Source: Glycomyces sp040645615 (lineage in GTDB: Bacteria; Actinomycetota; Actinomycetes; Mycobacteriales; Micromonosporaceae). From it: a stretch of 64,000 nucleotides of DNA. The notes under the pieces are model-generated. The model was not told where the DNA came from. It saw nothing but the letters and a program-made list of their open reading frames with translations, and did no database searches. The translations under genes and the position numbers were made by a program. Location of the stretch: NCBI RefSeq assembly GCF_040645615.1, contig NZ_JBEYYO010000001.1:337981-401980 (forward strand), read 5' to 3'. Of the stretch, positions 1-10,804 are shown piece after piece (within the stretch, counting starts at the first letter, position 1; each line of letters starts with the position of its first letter).

Positions 1-137
1 GACAAACGCATCGAGGGTGCCCTTCAGGGGTGGAAGTCCTCCAGCGTAAGCGCCTCACAGTCACCCCACATGTGCCAGAAGTCAGGGAACCACCGCCCAC
101 CGGTGTGCGACGCTGACGGGGCAGGGGGGCGGCGGAG
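1..137. other. Upstream noncoding stretch at the window edge
   Basis: No gene is supported in this segment. It is less GC-biased by codon position than its surroundings and probably holds the promoter of the SDR/DUF2867 gene and the end of a transcription unit outside the window. Confidence 0.4.
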
Positions 138-1694
138 ATGGGCGATCTGGACGTGGCGGCTCCGACCGGGGCCGAGCCGCTGTACCGCTGGAAGCCGGGG
201 CAAGGCGGCGAGACGGCGCCGCTCGTGCTGCTCCTCGGAGCGACCGGGTACATCGGCGGGCGGCTCCTGCCGCGGCTGTTGAACGCCGGGTACCGGGTGC
301 GGGTGTTGACGAGGAGCCCGGAGCGGGCGCGCGGGTTCGCCGAGTCCGAGGCCGTCGAGGTGGTGCAGGGAGACGCCGGCGATGCGGCCGCGGTGCGTGC
401 GGCGATGGACGGCGTCCGGTTCGCCTACCACCTGGTCCATTCGATGACCGGGCATCGCGATTTCCGGCGTCTCGACCGCGAGATCGCCCGCAACGTGGCC
501 GAATCGGCCGCGGAGGCTGGGGTACGGCGCTTGGTGTACCTCGGCGGGCTCACCCCGCGTTCGGGGCCGCTGTCCGTGCACTTGGCCTCGCGGCGCGAGG
601 TGGGGGAGATCCTCGAACGGTCCGGGGTGCCCGCGCTGGTGTTCCAGGCGGGCGTGGTGATCGGCTCGGGGTCGGCGTCGTTCGAGATGATCCGGCACTT
701 GACCGAGGTGCTGCCGGTGATGCCCGCGCCGCGCTGGGTCCGCAACCGCATCCAGCCCATCGCGATCCGCGACGTGCTGCACTACCTGCTGTGCGCGCTC
801 AAGCTCGAGGACGCGAGCGGCACGGTCGACATCGGCGGCCCGGACGTGCTGCGCTACGACCAGATGATGAATGGCTACGCGAGGATCGCGGGGCTGCCGC
901 GACGCCGGATCTGGGCCCTGCCGGTGCTCACGCCCCGCCTCGCGTCGCACTGGGTCGGGCTGGTGACGCCGGTGCCGCGCAGCCTCGCGCGGCCGCTCGT
1001 GGAGTCCCTTCAGCACGACTGCGTGATGCGCGACCACCGCGTCGACGACCTCATCCCCAGGCCGCTCGAAGGCCTCACCTCGTACGACGACGCGCTTCGG
1101 CTGGCGCTCAGCCGGATCGAGCTCGACCGCGTCGAGACGAGCTGGGTCGACGCCGCCGTGGCGCAGGCGCCGAGCGATCCGCTGCCGAGCGACCCCGAAT
1201 GGGCCGGTCGGGTGGTCTACACCGATGCGCGTACGGTCGAGACGACCGCGAGCGCGGAGGCGCTGTGGCGGGTGATCGCGGGCATCGGCGGCGAGAACGG
1301 CTGGTATTCGACGCCGCTGCTGTGGGCACTCCGGGGCTGGGCCGACCGCGTCTTCGGCGGCGTGGGCCTCAAACGGGGACGCCGGAGTCGTTCGGGTCTG
1401 CGGGTCGGGGACGTGGTCGACTTCTGGCGCGTGGAGGTCTGCGAACCGGGCCGGCTGCTGCGACTGCGGGCTGAGATGCGGCTCCCCGGACTCGCCTGGC
1501 TGGACCTGGCGTGCGAGACCGGGACGCGCACCAGCTACCGCCAACGGGCCGTGTTCTTCCCGCGCGGCCTTTCGGGGCGGCTCTACTGGCTCGCGGTGCT
1601 CCCGTTCCACGGCCTGGTCTTCTCCGGCATGGCCCGCCGGATCGTCGCCATCGCCGAGAGCGAAGACCGCCCCTCCGGGCCCCTGCACCGATGA
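138..1694 (+). CDS. SDR-family NAD(P)-binding protein with C-terminal DUF2867-like domain
   Basis: A 518-residue protein. A Rossmann nucleotide-binding motif (GATGYIGG, about residues 34-41) opens an atypical/extended SDR domain related to NmrA and nucleoside-diphosphate-sugar epimerases, covering about residues 28-330. The last ~150 residues (from about VVYTDARTVET) resemble the DUF2867/polyketide-cyclase-like domain fused to SDRs in actinobacteria. The substrate is unknown; NAD(P) binding is the only function that can be read directly. The ATG at 138 follows a purine-rich stretch (ggcggag). No operon partner is apparent: the next gene starts 141 bp downstream behind its own regulatory site. 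Confidence 0.8.
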   Translation: MGDLDVAAPTGAEPLYRWKPGQGGETAPLVLLLGATGYIGGRLLPRLLNAGYRVRVLTRSPERARGFAESEAVEVVQGDAGDAAAVRAAMDGVRFAYHLVHSMTGHRDFRRLDREIARNVAESAAEAGVRRLVYLGGLTPRSGPLSVHLASRREVGEILERSGVPALVFQAGVVIGSGSASFEMIRHLTEVLPVMPAPRWVRNRIQPIAIRDVLHYLLCALKLEDASGTVDIGGPDVLRYDQMMNGYARIAGLPRRRIWALPVLTPRLASHWVGLVTPVPRSLARPLVESLQHDCVMRDHRVDDLIPRPLEGLTSYDDALRLALSRIELDRVETSWVDAAVAQAPSDPLPSDPEWAGRVVYTDARTVETTASAEALWRVIAGIGGENGWYSTPLLWALRGWADRVFGGVGLKRGRRSRSGLRVGDVVDFWRVEVCEPGRLLRLRAEMRLPGLAWLDLACETGTRTSYRQRAVFFPRGLSGRLYWLAVLPFHGLVFSGMARRIVAIAESEDRPSGPLHR

Positions 1695-1742
1695 GGGCCG
1701 AAAGCCCAGGCAGTCGGGTTCCCAACGTCTGGAGTCGTAGTC

Positions 1743-1762
1743 GATAACGACAACGGTTTTCA
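1743..1762. promoter_or_regulatory. Candidate Fur/Zur-family operator
   Basis: An AT-rich island with imperfect dyad symmetry (ATAACGACAACGGTTTTCAT) in otherwise GC-rich DNA, about 75 bp before the ABC importer start. The outer half-sites (ATAA / TTCAT) and length resemble actinobacterial Zur/Fur boxes. Metal-responsive control is an inference; the match is imperfect. Confidence 0.4.
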
Positions 1763-1835
1763 TTGCTGTTAGAGTCGGCGTGCACTGAGCGGCCGTGCGT
1801 CTGCGGTCGCTCTTCTTCGACTTCGAGTAGGAATC

Positions 1836-2884
1836 TTGACCGCCACCCTGTCCCGAGTATCTGCCCTCAAGCGGCCGGTCGCTGTCGTGTTCGCTCTGGT
1901 GGTGGCGGGTGTGGGCGTTGTGGTCGTGTCCGGTGCGACCGGGACTGTGGACGTGAGTGTCGGCGAGTCGTTTCGGATCGTGCTCGGGCATCTGGTGCCG
2001 AACCTGCCGTGGATGAGCGATGGCAGTCTGACGCCGTTGCAGGATCAGGCCGTGTGGCGGTTCCGGTTGCCGCGCACGCTGCTCGCCGGCATCGCCGGGG
2101 CCGGGCTGGCGCTTGCCGGGGCGCTCATGCAGGCTCTGGTTCGCAATCCGCTCGCCGAGCCGTATCTGCTCGGGGTTTCGGCCGGGGCCGGGGTCGGGGC
2201 CGTCGCCGTGATCACCTTGGGCGCCAGCGCCGCCGGCCTCACCCTCAGCGGTGCCGCGTTCGCCGGGGCGCTCGCGGCCGCCGTGGCCGTCTACCTGCTG
2301 GCCCGCCAAGGCGGGCTCGTCGCCCCGACCCGGCTGATCCTCTCCGGCGTCGCCCTCGGGGCCCTGCTCAGTGCCGTCACCAGCTATCTGACGATCACCA
2401 CCGAGGCCCAGAACGTCTTCAGCATCCTGTTCTTCCTCCTCGGCAGCGTCGCGGCCGCGACCTGGGTCAAACTCGCGGTCCCCGCCGCCGCGCTCGCCGT
2501 GGTGTTCGTGTTCGCGTTGCTGCGCAGCCGATCCCTGAACGCCCTCCAAGTGGGGGACGAGACCGCGACCATGCTCGGCGTCGACGTGAACCGCTTCCGC
2601 AGCCAACTGCTCGTCGCCTGCGCGCTGCTCACCGGCGCGGTGGTCGCCGTCAGCGGCGGCATCGGGTTCGTGGGCCTGATCGTGCCGCACGTCAGCCGCA
2701 TCGCAGTCGGCGCCGACCACCGCCGGATGCTGCCCGTGGCCGTCCTCGGCGGGGCCGTGTTCCTCATGGCCGCCGACCTCGCCGCGCGCACGGTCGCCGC
2801 GCCCACCGAGATCCCGATCGGCATCGTCACCGCAGTGGTGGGCGCACCGTTCTTCCTGTGGCTCATGCGAAGAGGTCGGCGCCG

Positions 2885-2888
<4 letters not shown>
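1836..2888 (+). CDS. FecCD-type ABC importer permease (metallophore/corrinoid class)
   Basis: A 350-residue polytopic membrane protein of the BtuC/FecCD family. It has about ten hydrophobic segments, the family-typical sequence RLPRTLLAGIAGAGLALAGA after the first periplasmic loop, and the coupling-helix region near GLIVPHVSR. Together with the next two genes it forms an importer for iron-siderophores, cobalamin or similar large ligands. The TTG at 1836 is preceded by AGGAAT. Its stop overlaps the ATPase start (ATGA). The substrate cannot be read from the permease. The cassette also resembles the actinobacterial transporter annotated as a putative F420-0 importer, a possibility not distinguished here. 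Confidence 0.85.
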
Positions 2889-3669
<781 letters not shown>

Positions 3670-3673
<4 letters not shown>

Positions 3674-4668
3674 ACACCCGTCCCGCCGCCGTCGCCATCA
3701 CCGTCGGCGCCCTCTTCGCCTTGAGCGCCTGCGGTTCCGACGTCGCCGACGCCACCACCGAGGCCACCGGCCAGACCCTGACCATCGAGAACTGCGGCCG
3801 CGAACTCGTCCTCGACGCCGTGCCCGAAGCCGTCGTCGGCCTCAGCCCCACCCAGACCGAGCTGCTCCTGCGCCTGGGCCTCGCCGACCGCATCGCGGCC
3901 CAGGCCCAGACCGCCACCGCGCCGCTCGACGACAGCCTCGCGCCCCTCGCCGCCGACATCCCCGTCATCAGCGAGGACACCCCGCCCACCCGCGAGACCC
4001 TCCTCGACGTCGAACCCGACTTCGTGTACTCGCCCACCGACTACGAGTTCACCGCCGAGCAGGGCTTCGCCAGCCTCGACCAGCTCGCCGAAGCCGGCGT
4101 GGCCGCCTACACCGCGACCGGCGGCTGCCCCGAGCGCCGCATGGAAGGCACCGTCGACGACCTGTTCACCGACCTGGACAACCTCGCGCAGATCTTCGAC
4201 GTCGAAACCGAAGCGACCGCGCTGGCGGACGAAGCCCGGGCCACGCTCGACGACGTCGCGAGCCGCATCGCCGACCTGGACCGCCCCACCGTGGCCCAGA
4301 TCTACGTCGAAGGCGCCGCCCTCACCGCGATCGGCGCGGGCATCGAGTACGACATGATCGCCCGCGCCGGAGGCGACAACGTGTTCGGCCCGGGCGACCC
4401 CGAGTTCGCCTCGTTCTTCGCGGCCCAGATCAACCCCGAGGCCTTGGCCGCCGCCGACCCCGACGTGATCGTGTTCGCCGCCAGCGACGCCGAGCACGAG
4501 CAGGCCACCCGCGACTACCTGGCCCGCACCCTGCCCGACCTCAGCGCGGTCACAGGCGACCGCATCGTGGTCATCTCCGGCTCCGACGTCTACCCCGGCT
4601 CCCTGGGCAACATCGACGCCGTCCACACCATCGCCGCGGGCCTCCACCCTGAGGCCTTCGCGGCATGA
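3670..4668 (+). CDS. ABC importer substrate-binding lipoprotein (FepB/BtuF-like)
   Basis: A 332-residue class III (helical-backbone) binding protein. The N-terminus is a lipoprotein signal with lipobox LSAC (Cys about residue 19), so the mature protein is membrane-tethered outside the cell. The body shows family features: a VVGLSPTQTELLLRLGL segment and the long inter-lobe helix. A GGCPERRMEGTVDDLF segment lies in the N-lobe, and similar sequence recurs in actinobacterial siderophore-like and putative F420-0 binding proteins. The ligand is not identifiable. It is coupled to the ATPase upstream and to an MFS gene downstream by ATGA overlaps. Confidence 0.85.
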
Positions 4669-5906
4669 CCGCGACCCGGACGGGCCGTGACCTGCTTGCC
4701 CTCCCCGGATTCCGCCGCTGGTACGCCGCGCGCATGACCAGCCTGGTCGGCACGGCCGCCTCCGGGGTGGCCGTGCCGATGCTGGTCTGGGACCGCACCG
4801 GTTCGGCCACCGCCACGGCCGCCGCGTCGGGCCTGGCCCTCGCCCCGTACCTCCTGTTCGGACTGTTCGCTGGCGCGTACGCCGACCGGCTCGACCGGCG
4901 GCGGCTCATGGTCGGCGCCGACGCGGCCGCCGCCGTGCTGCTCGCGACCGTGCCGCTGGCCGCGCTCTTCGGCACGGTCACCGCCGTGCACGTGCTCGCC
5001 GTCGTGGTCCTCACCGGCACCGCGTTCGTGTGGTTCGACGCCGCCGCGTTCGGGGCACTGCCCCAGATCGTGGGCCCCGGCGGTCTCCAGCGGGCGAACT
5101 CGCTGATCTTCTCCACCTCGACCGTGGTCGGCATCGCCGCGCCCGCACTCGGCGGCCTGCTCGCCAGCGTTGCTGGACCCGAGACCGTACTGGGCCTCAA
5201 CGCGTTCACGTTCGCCGCCTCAGCGCTGCTCCTGCGCGGCTTGACCCTGCCCGAACGCCCCGCGGCCAAGGCCGCGAGCATCGGCGCCGACATCGCCGAA
5301 GGCCTGCGGTTCATCTGGTCCGAGCCGCGCATCCGCGCTCTGACGTTCGCGGGCTTCGGGATCGCCTGCACCGGCGGCGGCGCGCTCGGCCTCATCGTGG
5401 TCCACGCCCACGAACTCCTGCACGTCCCCGATTGGAAACTCGGCCTGCTCTACAGCGCCACCGCCGCAGGCTCGCTCCTCGGCGCGATGTTCCTGACCCG
5501 CTGGACCGCCCGCTTCGGGCACGGGCCGGTCTCGATCGCCGCCTACCTCACCGAGCTCGCGATGGTGATCGCCCTCGCCGCGGCCGGTCCCGGCCCGGCG
5601 GCGTTCGCGCTCGCGGTCGCGGCCTGGATCGCCTGGGACGCGGCCCATACCGCGGCCGTGGTCAACGGCATCACCGTCCGCCAGCTCCTCACCCCCGACG
5701 CGTTGCAGGGCCGGGTGAACACGACCGGCCGCATGATCGCCTGGGGCGGCGCGCCGATCGGCGCCCTGGCGGCCGGGGGACTGGCCGACCTCGTCGGCGT
5801 CCGCAACGCGTTCCTCCTGCTGGCGATTCCCGTCGCAGCCGGAGCGATCCTGCTGCTCGCGTCCCCGGTCAGGCGCTTGCGGACGATCGCGCCGCCACGA
5901 TCGTGA
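4665..5906 (+). CDS. Major facilitator superfamily transporter
   Basis: A 413-residue membrane protein with about 12 predicted helices. The loop-2/3 signature GLFAGAYADRLDRRRLM is typical of MFS drug/siderophore exporters (DHA3-like). It overlaps the binding-protein stop by ATGA, so it is the fourth cistron of the importer operon. This suggests export of a compound linked to the imported ligand, for example metallophore recycling or release, but that is inference. Its 3' end overlaps the convergent molybdoenzyme gene by 38 bp. Confidence 0.85.
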   Translation: MTATRTGRDLLALPGFRRWYAARMTSLVGTAASGVAVPMLVWDRTGSATATAAASGLALAPYLLFGLFAGAYADRLDRRRLMVGADAAAAVLLATVPLAALFGTVTAVHVLAVVVLTGTAFVWFDAAAFGALPQIVGPGGLQRANSLIFSTSTVVGIAAPALGGLLASVAGPETVLGLNAFTFAASALLLRGLTLPERPAAKAASIGADIAEGLRFIWSEPRIRALTFAGFGIACTGGGALGLIVVHAHELLHVPDWKLGLLYSATAAGSLLGAMFLTRWTARFGHGPVSIAAYLTELAMVIALAAAGPGPAAFALAVAAWIAWDAAHTAAVVNGITVRQLLTPDALQGRVNTTGRMIAWGGAPIGALAAGGLADLVGVRNAFLLLAIPVAAGAILLLASPVRRLRTIAPPRS

Positions 5907-8193
5907 CCTTCACATGCTTCATGAGCGGCTGGTCGCTCTGGAGGCTGTAGTCCTCCAGCGCGCATAGGACGTTCATCTCCGGCATGTACCCGGCCGCGCA
6001 GCCGCGCGGCAGGTCGTACGGGATCGCCAAGTACCCGTTGAGGTGCCGCTCGCTGCCGTCCTTGGCCACGCTGGTGATGTCGACGGGGTCGAACTTCGCG
6101 AGCCCGCGCTCGTCCATGTCCTCGGCGTTCATGAACACGAGCGTGCGGAGACGCTTGACGCCCCGGTAGCGGTCGTTGTCGGAGTAGATCGTGGTGTTCC
6201 ACTGGTCGTGCGACCGCATCGTGCCGAGGGCGAGCATGCCCGGCGCGGGCACCACGTCGGGCAGGTCGGCGGTCGAGAACTCGGCCGAGCCCGACGGGGT
6301 ATGGAACACCAGCTCCCTCGCGGGCTGCTTGATCCGGAACCCGAGCGGGAGTCGCACGCGCCGGTTGAAGTCCTCGAAGCCGTCGAGGACCTTCGCCATG
6401 GTGTCGCGGATGCGGTCGTAGTCCTCGACGTACCACTGCCACGGGGTGGGACTGCCCGGCAGTGCCGCATGAGCGAGCCCGGCGATGATCGCCGGTTCGG
6501 AGCGCAGGTGCGGCGACGCGGGCTTCTTCATCCCGACCGACAGGTGCACCATGCTCATCGAGTCCTCCACCGAGGTCTCCTGCACGCCCGCGACCTGGTG
6601 GTCCTTCTCGGTGCGGCCCAGGCACGGCAGGATCAGCGCCCGGCGGCCGTGCACGAGGTGGCTCCGGTTGAGCTTGGTGCTCACCTGGACGGTCAACTCG
6701 CAGTTCCGCAGCGCCGCATACGTTCTCGGCGTGTCGGGCGCGGCCAGCGCGAAGTTGCCGCCCATGCCGACGAACACCTTCACGTCCCCGTCGAGCATCG
6801 CCTTGATGGTGCCCACGGTGTCGAGCCCGTGCTCGCGGGGCGGCTCGATCGAGCAGACCTCCGCGAGCCGGTCGAGGAACTCCGGCTTCGGCCGGTGGTC
6901 GATGCCGCACGTGCGATTGCCCTGGACGTTGCTGTGGCCGCGCACCGGCGAGGGGCCCGCGCCCTCGCGTCCGAGGTTCCCCCGCAGCAGCAATAGGTTG
7001 ACGATCTCGCGCACGGTGTCGACGCCGTGCTCGTGCTGCGACACGCCGAGGCACCAGCTGATGATGCTGCGGTCGGCCTCGCGGTAGACCTCCGCGGCTT
7101 TCAGGATCTCGGCTCTCGCGAGCCCCGACTGCGTCTCGATCAGCTCCCAAGGGGTCGCCTCGCACAGCGCCCGGTAGGCGTCGAAACCGGTGGTGTGCCG
7201 TTCGATGAACTCGCGGTCGACGGCCTTCTCGTCGTGCGCGGCGCGTTCGAGGACCGCTTTGGCCATGCCGCGCAGGAGCGCCATGTCGCCGCCGATGCGC
7301 ACCTGGAGGTTGAGCGTGCTCGTCGCGGTAGCCCGGAAGGTCGCCATGTCGGCGAAGTCGTGCGGGATGATCGCGCGCCGCGCGGCGGCCTCGACCAGCG
7401 GGTTGACGTGCACCACCTGCGCGCCGCGGCGGTGGGCCTCGACCAGGGCCGTGAGCATCCGCGGCGCGTTGGACGCGGCGTTGACCCCGAGGATGAACAG
7501 CGCGTCGGTAGCCTCCCAGTCTTCGAGGTCGACGGTGCCCTTGCCGGTGCCCAGCGCGGCCTGAAGGGCCCGGCCGCTGGCCTCGTGGCACATGTTGGAG
7601 CAGTCCGGGAGGTTGTTGGTGCCCAGCTCGCGGGCCATGAGCTGGTACAGGAACGTGGCCTCGTTGCCGAGCCGCCCCGAGGTGTAGAACGACGCCTCGT
7701 CAGGCGAGCCGAGCCCGCGCACGACCTCGCCGAACAGCGCGAACGCGTCCTCCCACCCGATCGGCACGTAATGGTCGGTATCGGGGTCGTAGACCATCGG
7801 CTCGGTCAGGCGGCCCTGCTTCTCCAGCGCGTAGTCGCTCCATCCGGACAGCTCGGTCACCGTGTGGGCCGCGAAGAACTCGCGCTCGACCCGCTTGTGG
7901 GTCATCTCCCAGGTGACGTGCTTGATGCCGTTCTCGCAGATGTCGAGGTGCAGGCCCTTGCGGTCGTCGGGCCAGGCGCAGCCGGGGCAGTCGAAGCCGC
8001 CGTTCTCGTGGTTCATCCGCATGATCGCGCGCGGGCCGTCGATGAACGTGCGTTCGCCGACCATGAATCGACCGACGCCCTTGGCCGCGCCCCATCCGGC
8101 GGCCGGATGGTGGTAGGGGCTGGACTTCGGCTTGCCGTCGGAGTCGGGGCCGACCCGGTGCTCCATCGCTTCGGGGTCGTCGGGAGTGCTCAT
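5869..8193 (-). CDS. FdhF/YdeP-type molybdopterin oxidoreductase
   Basis: A 774-residue cytoplasmic molybdoenzyme of the FdhF/YdeP subfamily of formate-dehydrogenase-like proteins. The N-terminal Cys motif (DCPGC ... ICENG, about residues 70-95) is the cluster region. It is followed by a molybdopterin oxidoreductase domain with LPDCSNMCHEASGRAL (about 205-220) and FILGVNAASNAPRM. The C-terminal molydopterin-dinucleotide domain lies at FHTPSGSAEFS through NVLCALED. No partner subunit is encoded nearby. The family is linked to formate metabolism and acid stress in other bacteria, but the substrate here is unknown. The ATG at 8193 gives the expected MSTPDDPEAMEHRVG start. It is divergent from the Clp gene. 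Confidence 0.88.
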   Translation of the reverse strand: MSTPDDPEAMEHRVGPDSDGKPKSSPYHHPAAGWGAAKGVGRFMVGERTFIDGPRAIMRMNHENGGFDCPGCAWPDDRKGLHLDICENGIKHVTWEMTHKRVEREFFAAHTVTELSGWSDYALEKQGRLTEPMVYDPDTDHYVPIGWEDAFALFGEVVRGLGSPDEASFYTSGRLGNEATFLYQLMARELGTNNLPDCSNMCHEASGRALQAALGTGKGTVDLEDWEATDALFILGVNAASNAPRMLTALVEAHRRGAQVVHVNPLVEAAARRAIIPHDFADMATFRATATSTLNLQVRIGGDMALLRGMAKAVLERAAHDEKAVDREFIERHTTGFDAYRALCEATPWELIETQSGLARAEILKAAEVYREADRSIISWCLGVSQHEHGVDTVREIVNLLLLRGNLGREGAGPSPVRGHSNVQGNRTCGIDHRPKPEFLDRLAEVCSIEPPREHGLDTVGTIKAMLDGDVKVFVGMGGNFALAAPDTPRTYAALRNCELTVQVSTKLNRSHLVHGRRALILPCLGRTEKDHQVAGVQETSVEDSMSMVHLSVGMKKPASPHLRSEPAIIAGLAHAALPGSPTPWQWYVEDYDRIRDTMAKVLDGFEDFNRRVRLPLGFRIKQPARELVFHTPSGSAEFSTADLPDVVPAPGMLALGTMRSHDQWNTTIYSDNDRYRGVKRLRTLVFMNAEDMDERGLAKFDPVDITSVAKDGSERHLNGYLAIPYDLPRGCAAGYMPEMNVLCALEDYSLQSDQPLMKHVKVTIVAARSSASA

Positions 8194-8371
8194 CACTGGC
8201 CTTTCCGGTGCGACGTCGCCCCGGATCTTACGCGCCCGCCGTCCCACTCCGGCCGTTTCCGCGCAGGTCAGGTGTGCCATTCCGGTTGGAAATCCCGCCG
8301 AACCGCGCATGCTCGCGGAGCGTTGCTGCGAGTCTGAGGTGACGCTTCCGCTCGCACGAAAGGCGACTGCC
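8194..8371. promoter_or_regulatory. Divergent promoter region of fdhF-like and clpC-like genes
   Basis: A 178-bp intergenic region between oppositely oriented genes. It contains a dyad CCGCG-catgct-CGCGG at 8304-8319, a possible stress-regulator site, though it does not clearly match HAIR, CIRCE or ClgR consensus sequences. A good ribosome binding site (GAAAGG, 8357-8362) precedes the ATG at 8372. Confidence 0.4.
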
Positions 8372-10804
8372 ATGGCCGACCAGTGGTTCTCCCGAGACCC
8401 CTTCGACGACATCCTGAGCCGGTTCTTCGACTCGGGCGCGGGCCGGGGCCAGGTCCAGCGCGTCGACCTCGGACGGCTGCTCAGCGACGACGCTCGGGCG
8501 CTCATCGTGGCCGCCCAGGACACCGCCGAGGCGCTCGGCGCCTCCGAGATCACCCCTGAGACGCTCCTGCTGGCCGCCGCCGAGAACGAGCCGACCCGGT
8601 CGATCCTCGACGAGTCCGGACTCGACCCCGACAAGATCGCCGAGCAGATGCGCGGCCTGGCGCGACAGGACGGGCCTGAGACCGGCGACCTCTCGCTCAG
8701 CCCGGCCTCGAAGCAGGTCCTGCGCACCGCCCAGCAGCAGGCCGCCCGCGGCGGGTCGAGCTACATCGGGCCCCAGCACCTGCTGCTCGGCATCGCCGCG
8801 CTGCGCGACAGCCCCGCCGCCGGGGCCCTGGTCGGCCCCCAGCTCGAAACCCGCGACGCCAAGGGCCCCAAGGCCGCCGAGTCCGATACGCCCACACTCG
8901 ACGAGTTCGGACGCGACCTCACCGCGGCCGCGAAGGCCGGCGACGTCGACCCCGTGGTCGGCCGCGCCGACGAGATCGCCCAGACCGTCGAGATCCTCTC
9001 GCGCCGCCGCAAGAACAACCCCGTGCTCATCGGCGAGCCCGGCGTCGGCAAGACCGCGATCGTGGAAGGCCTCGCGCAGCGGATCGTCAACGGCGACGTC
9101 CCCTCCACACTGGCCGGACGCCGCGTGATCGCCCTCGACCTCGGCGGCATGGTCGCCGGCACCAAGTACCGCGGCGACTTCGAAGAGCGCATCTCCAAGC
9201 TCCTCGACGAGGTCAGAGAACACTCCGACGAGGTCGTGGTCTTCATCGACGAGCTCCACACCCTCGTCAACGCCGGATCGACCGGCGACGGCTCGATGGA
9301 CGCCGGGAACCTCCTCAAGCCCGCGCTCGCCAAAGGCGAACTCCACGTCGTGGGCGCGACCACGATCGACGAGTACCGCAAGCACATCGAGAAGGACCCC
9401 GCGCTGGAGCGCCGCTTCCAACCGGTCATGGTCGCCGAGCCCTCCGTGGACGACACGATCGCGATCCTTCGCGGCCTCGCCGACGTCTACGAGGCCCACC
9501 ACCAGATCGAGTACACCGACGAGTCCCTGGTGGCCGCCGCCGAACTCTCGGACCGGTACATCACCGACCGGTTCATGCCCGACAAGGCCATCGACCTCAT
9601 CGACCAGGCCGGGGCCCGCGTCCGCCTGCGCGTCAAGACCCCCGACGCCGACGCCCGCGAAGCCGAGGAGGCCCTCGCCCGCCTCGAACGCGAGAAGGAG
9701 TCGGCCGTCGCCGACGAGGACTACGAGCGCGCCGACCGCCTCAAGAAGCAGATCGCCGAGCAGCAGGCCGCCACCGGCGACGCGACCCCCGACCACCCGG
9801 AGGTCACCGTCGTGGACATCGCCGAGGTCGTGTCCCGCCAGACCGGCATCCCCGTCGCCGAGCTCACCGCCGAGGAGAAGCAGAAGCTCCTCAACCTCGA
9901 AGGCACCCTGCACGACCGCGTGATCGGCCAGGACGAGGCCGTGAGCGCCGTCGCCGAGGCGGTGCGCCGCTCGCGCGCGGGCATGGCCGACCCGAACCGG
10001 CCCACCGGCTCGTTCCTGTTCCTCGGCCCCACCGGCGTCGGCAAGACCGAGCTGTCGAAGGCCCTCGCCGACGCCGTGTTCGGCGACGAGGACCGCATGA
10101 TCCGTTTCGACATGGGCGAGTTCCAGGAGAAGCACACCGTGTCGCGCCTGGTCGGCGCGCCTCCCGGCTACGTCGGGTACGAGGAGGCCGGGCAGCTCAC
10201 CGACAAGGTCCGCCGCCAGCCCTACTCGGTGGTCCTGTTCGACGAGATCGAGAAGGCCCACCCCGACGTGTTCAACGTGCTGCTCCAACTCCTCGACGAC
10301 GGCCGCCTCACCGACGCCCAAGGCCGCACCGTCGACTTCAAGAACACCATCGTGATCCTCACCAGCAACATCGGCTCCGACCTCATCCTCGCCGCCACCG
10401 ACGAGACCATCGAGGACCTCGAACCGCAGCTGATGGAACGCCTGCGCAGCCACTTCCGACCCGAGTTCCTCAACCGCATCGACGAGATCATCGTCTTCAA
10501 GCGGCTCGATCGCGACCAGCTGCGCCAGATCGTCACGCTCGTCCTCGGCAAGACCGAGCGCCTGCTCAAGGCCCAGGACGTGGGCCTTGACGTCACCGAC
10601 CGAGCCAAGGACCACCTCGCCGAGATCGGCTACGACCCCGAGTTCGGGGCCCGGCCGCTGCGCAGACTCGTGCAGCGCGAACTCGACAACCGCCTCTCGA
10701 GCCTGCTCATCGAAGGCACCGTGGTCCCCGGGGACACCGTGCGCGTCGACCTCGCCGACGGCAGACTCGACATCGGCGTCGAGCATCCCGAGCCCGAGCA
10801 CTAG
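8372..10804 (+). CDS. ClpC-like AAA+ unfoldase (ATP-dependent Clp protease ATP-binding subunit)
   Basis: An 810-residue Hsp100 protein. Order: a divergent N-terminal repeat domain (about 25-150); AAA-1 with Walker A GEPGVGKTAIVEG (about 225) and Walker B VVFIDELHTLV; a UVR motif (EEALARLEREKESAVADEDY, about 435-465) typical of ClpC rather than ClpB; AAA-2 with Walker A GPTGVGKTELSKAL (about 552) and Walker B SVVLFDEIEKAHPD; and the C-terminal D2-small domain. It is probably a second ClpC-type paralogue, because housekeeping ClpC has a different N-terminus (MFERFTDRAR). It would unfold proteins for ClpP or refold them. A DUF1345 gene follows with no gap. Confidence 0.88.
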   Translation: MADQWFSRDPFDDILSRFFDSGAGRGQVQRVDLGRLLSDDARALIVAAQDTAEALGASEITPETLLLAAAENEPTRSILDESGLDPDKIAEQMRGLARQDGPETGDLSLSPASKQVLRTAQQQAARGGSSYIGPQHLLLGIAALRDSPAAGALVGPQLETRDAKGPKAAESDTPTLDEFGRDLTAAAKAGDVDPVVGRADEIAQTVEILSRRRKNNPVLIGEPGVGKTAIVEGLAQRIVNGDVPSTLAGRRVIALDLGGMVAGTKYRGDFEERISKLLDEVREHSDEVVVFIDELHTLVNAGSTGDGSMDAGNLLKPALAKGELHVVGATTIDEYRKHIEKDPALERRFQPVMVAEPSVDDTIAILRGLADVYEAHHQIEYTDESLVAAAELSDRYITDRFMPDKAIDLIDQAGARVRLRVKTPDADAREAEEALARLEREKESAVADEDYERADRLKKQIAEQQAATGDATPDHPEVTVVDIAEVVSRQTGIPVAELTAEEKQKLLNLEGTLHDRVIGQDEAVSAVAEAVRRSRAGMADPNRPTGSFLFLGPTGVGKTELSKALADAVFGDEDRMIRFDMGEFQEKHTVSRLVGAPPGYVGYEEAGQLTDKVRRQPYSVVLFDEIEKAHPDVFNVLLQLLDDGRLTDAQGRTVDFKNTIVILTSNIGSDLILAATDETIEDLEPQLMERLRSHFRPEFLNRIDEIIVFKRLDRDQLRQIVTLVLGKTERLLKAQDVGLDVTDRAKDHLAEIGYDPEFGARPLRRLVQRELDNRLSSLLIEGTVVPGDTVRVDLADGRLDIGVEHPEPEH

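Noticed and set aside
24..2720. Very long open frames antisense to clear genes (for example an 898-codon minus-strand frame here)
   Set aside because: High GC makes stop codons rare in all frames. The products are Arg/Gly/Ala/His-rich low-complexity strings with no domains, and the opposite strand has well-supported genes.
8304..8319. HspR/HAIR or CIRCE control of the Clp gene
   Set aside because: The dyad present is CCGCG-N6-CGCGG, which does not match CTTGAGT-N7-ACTCAAG or the CIRCE repeat.
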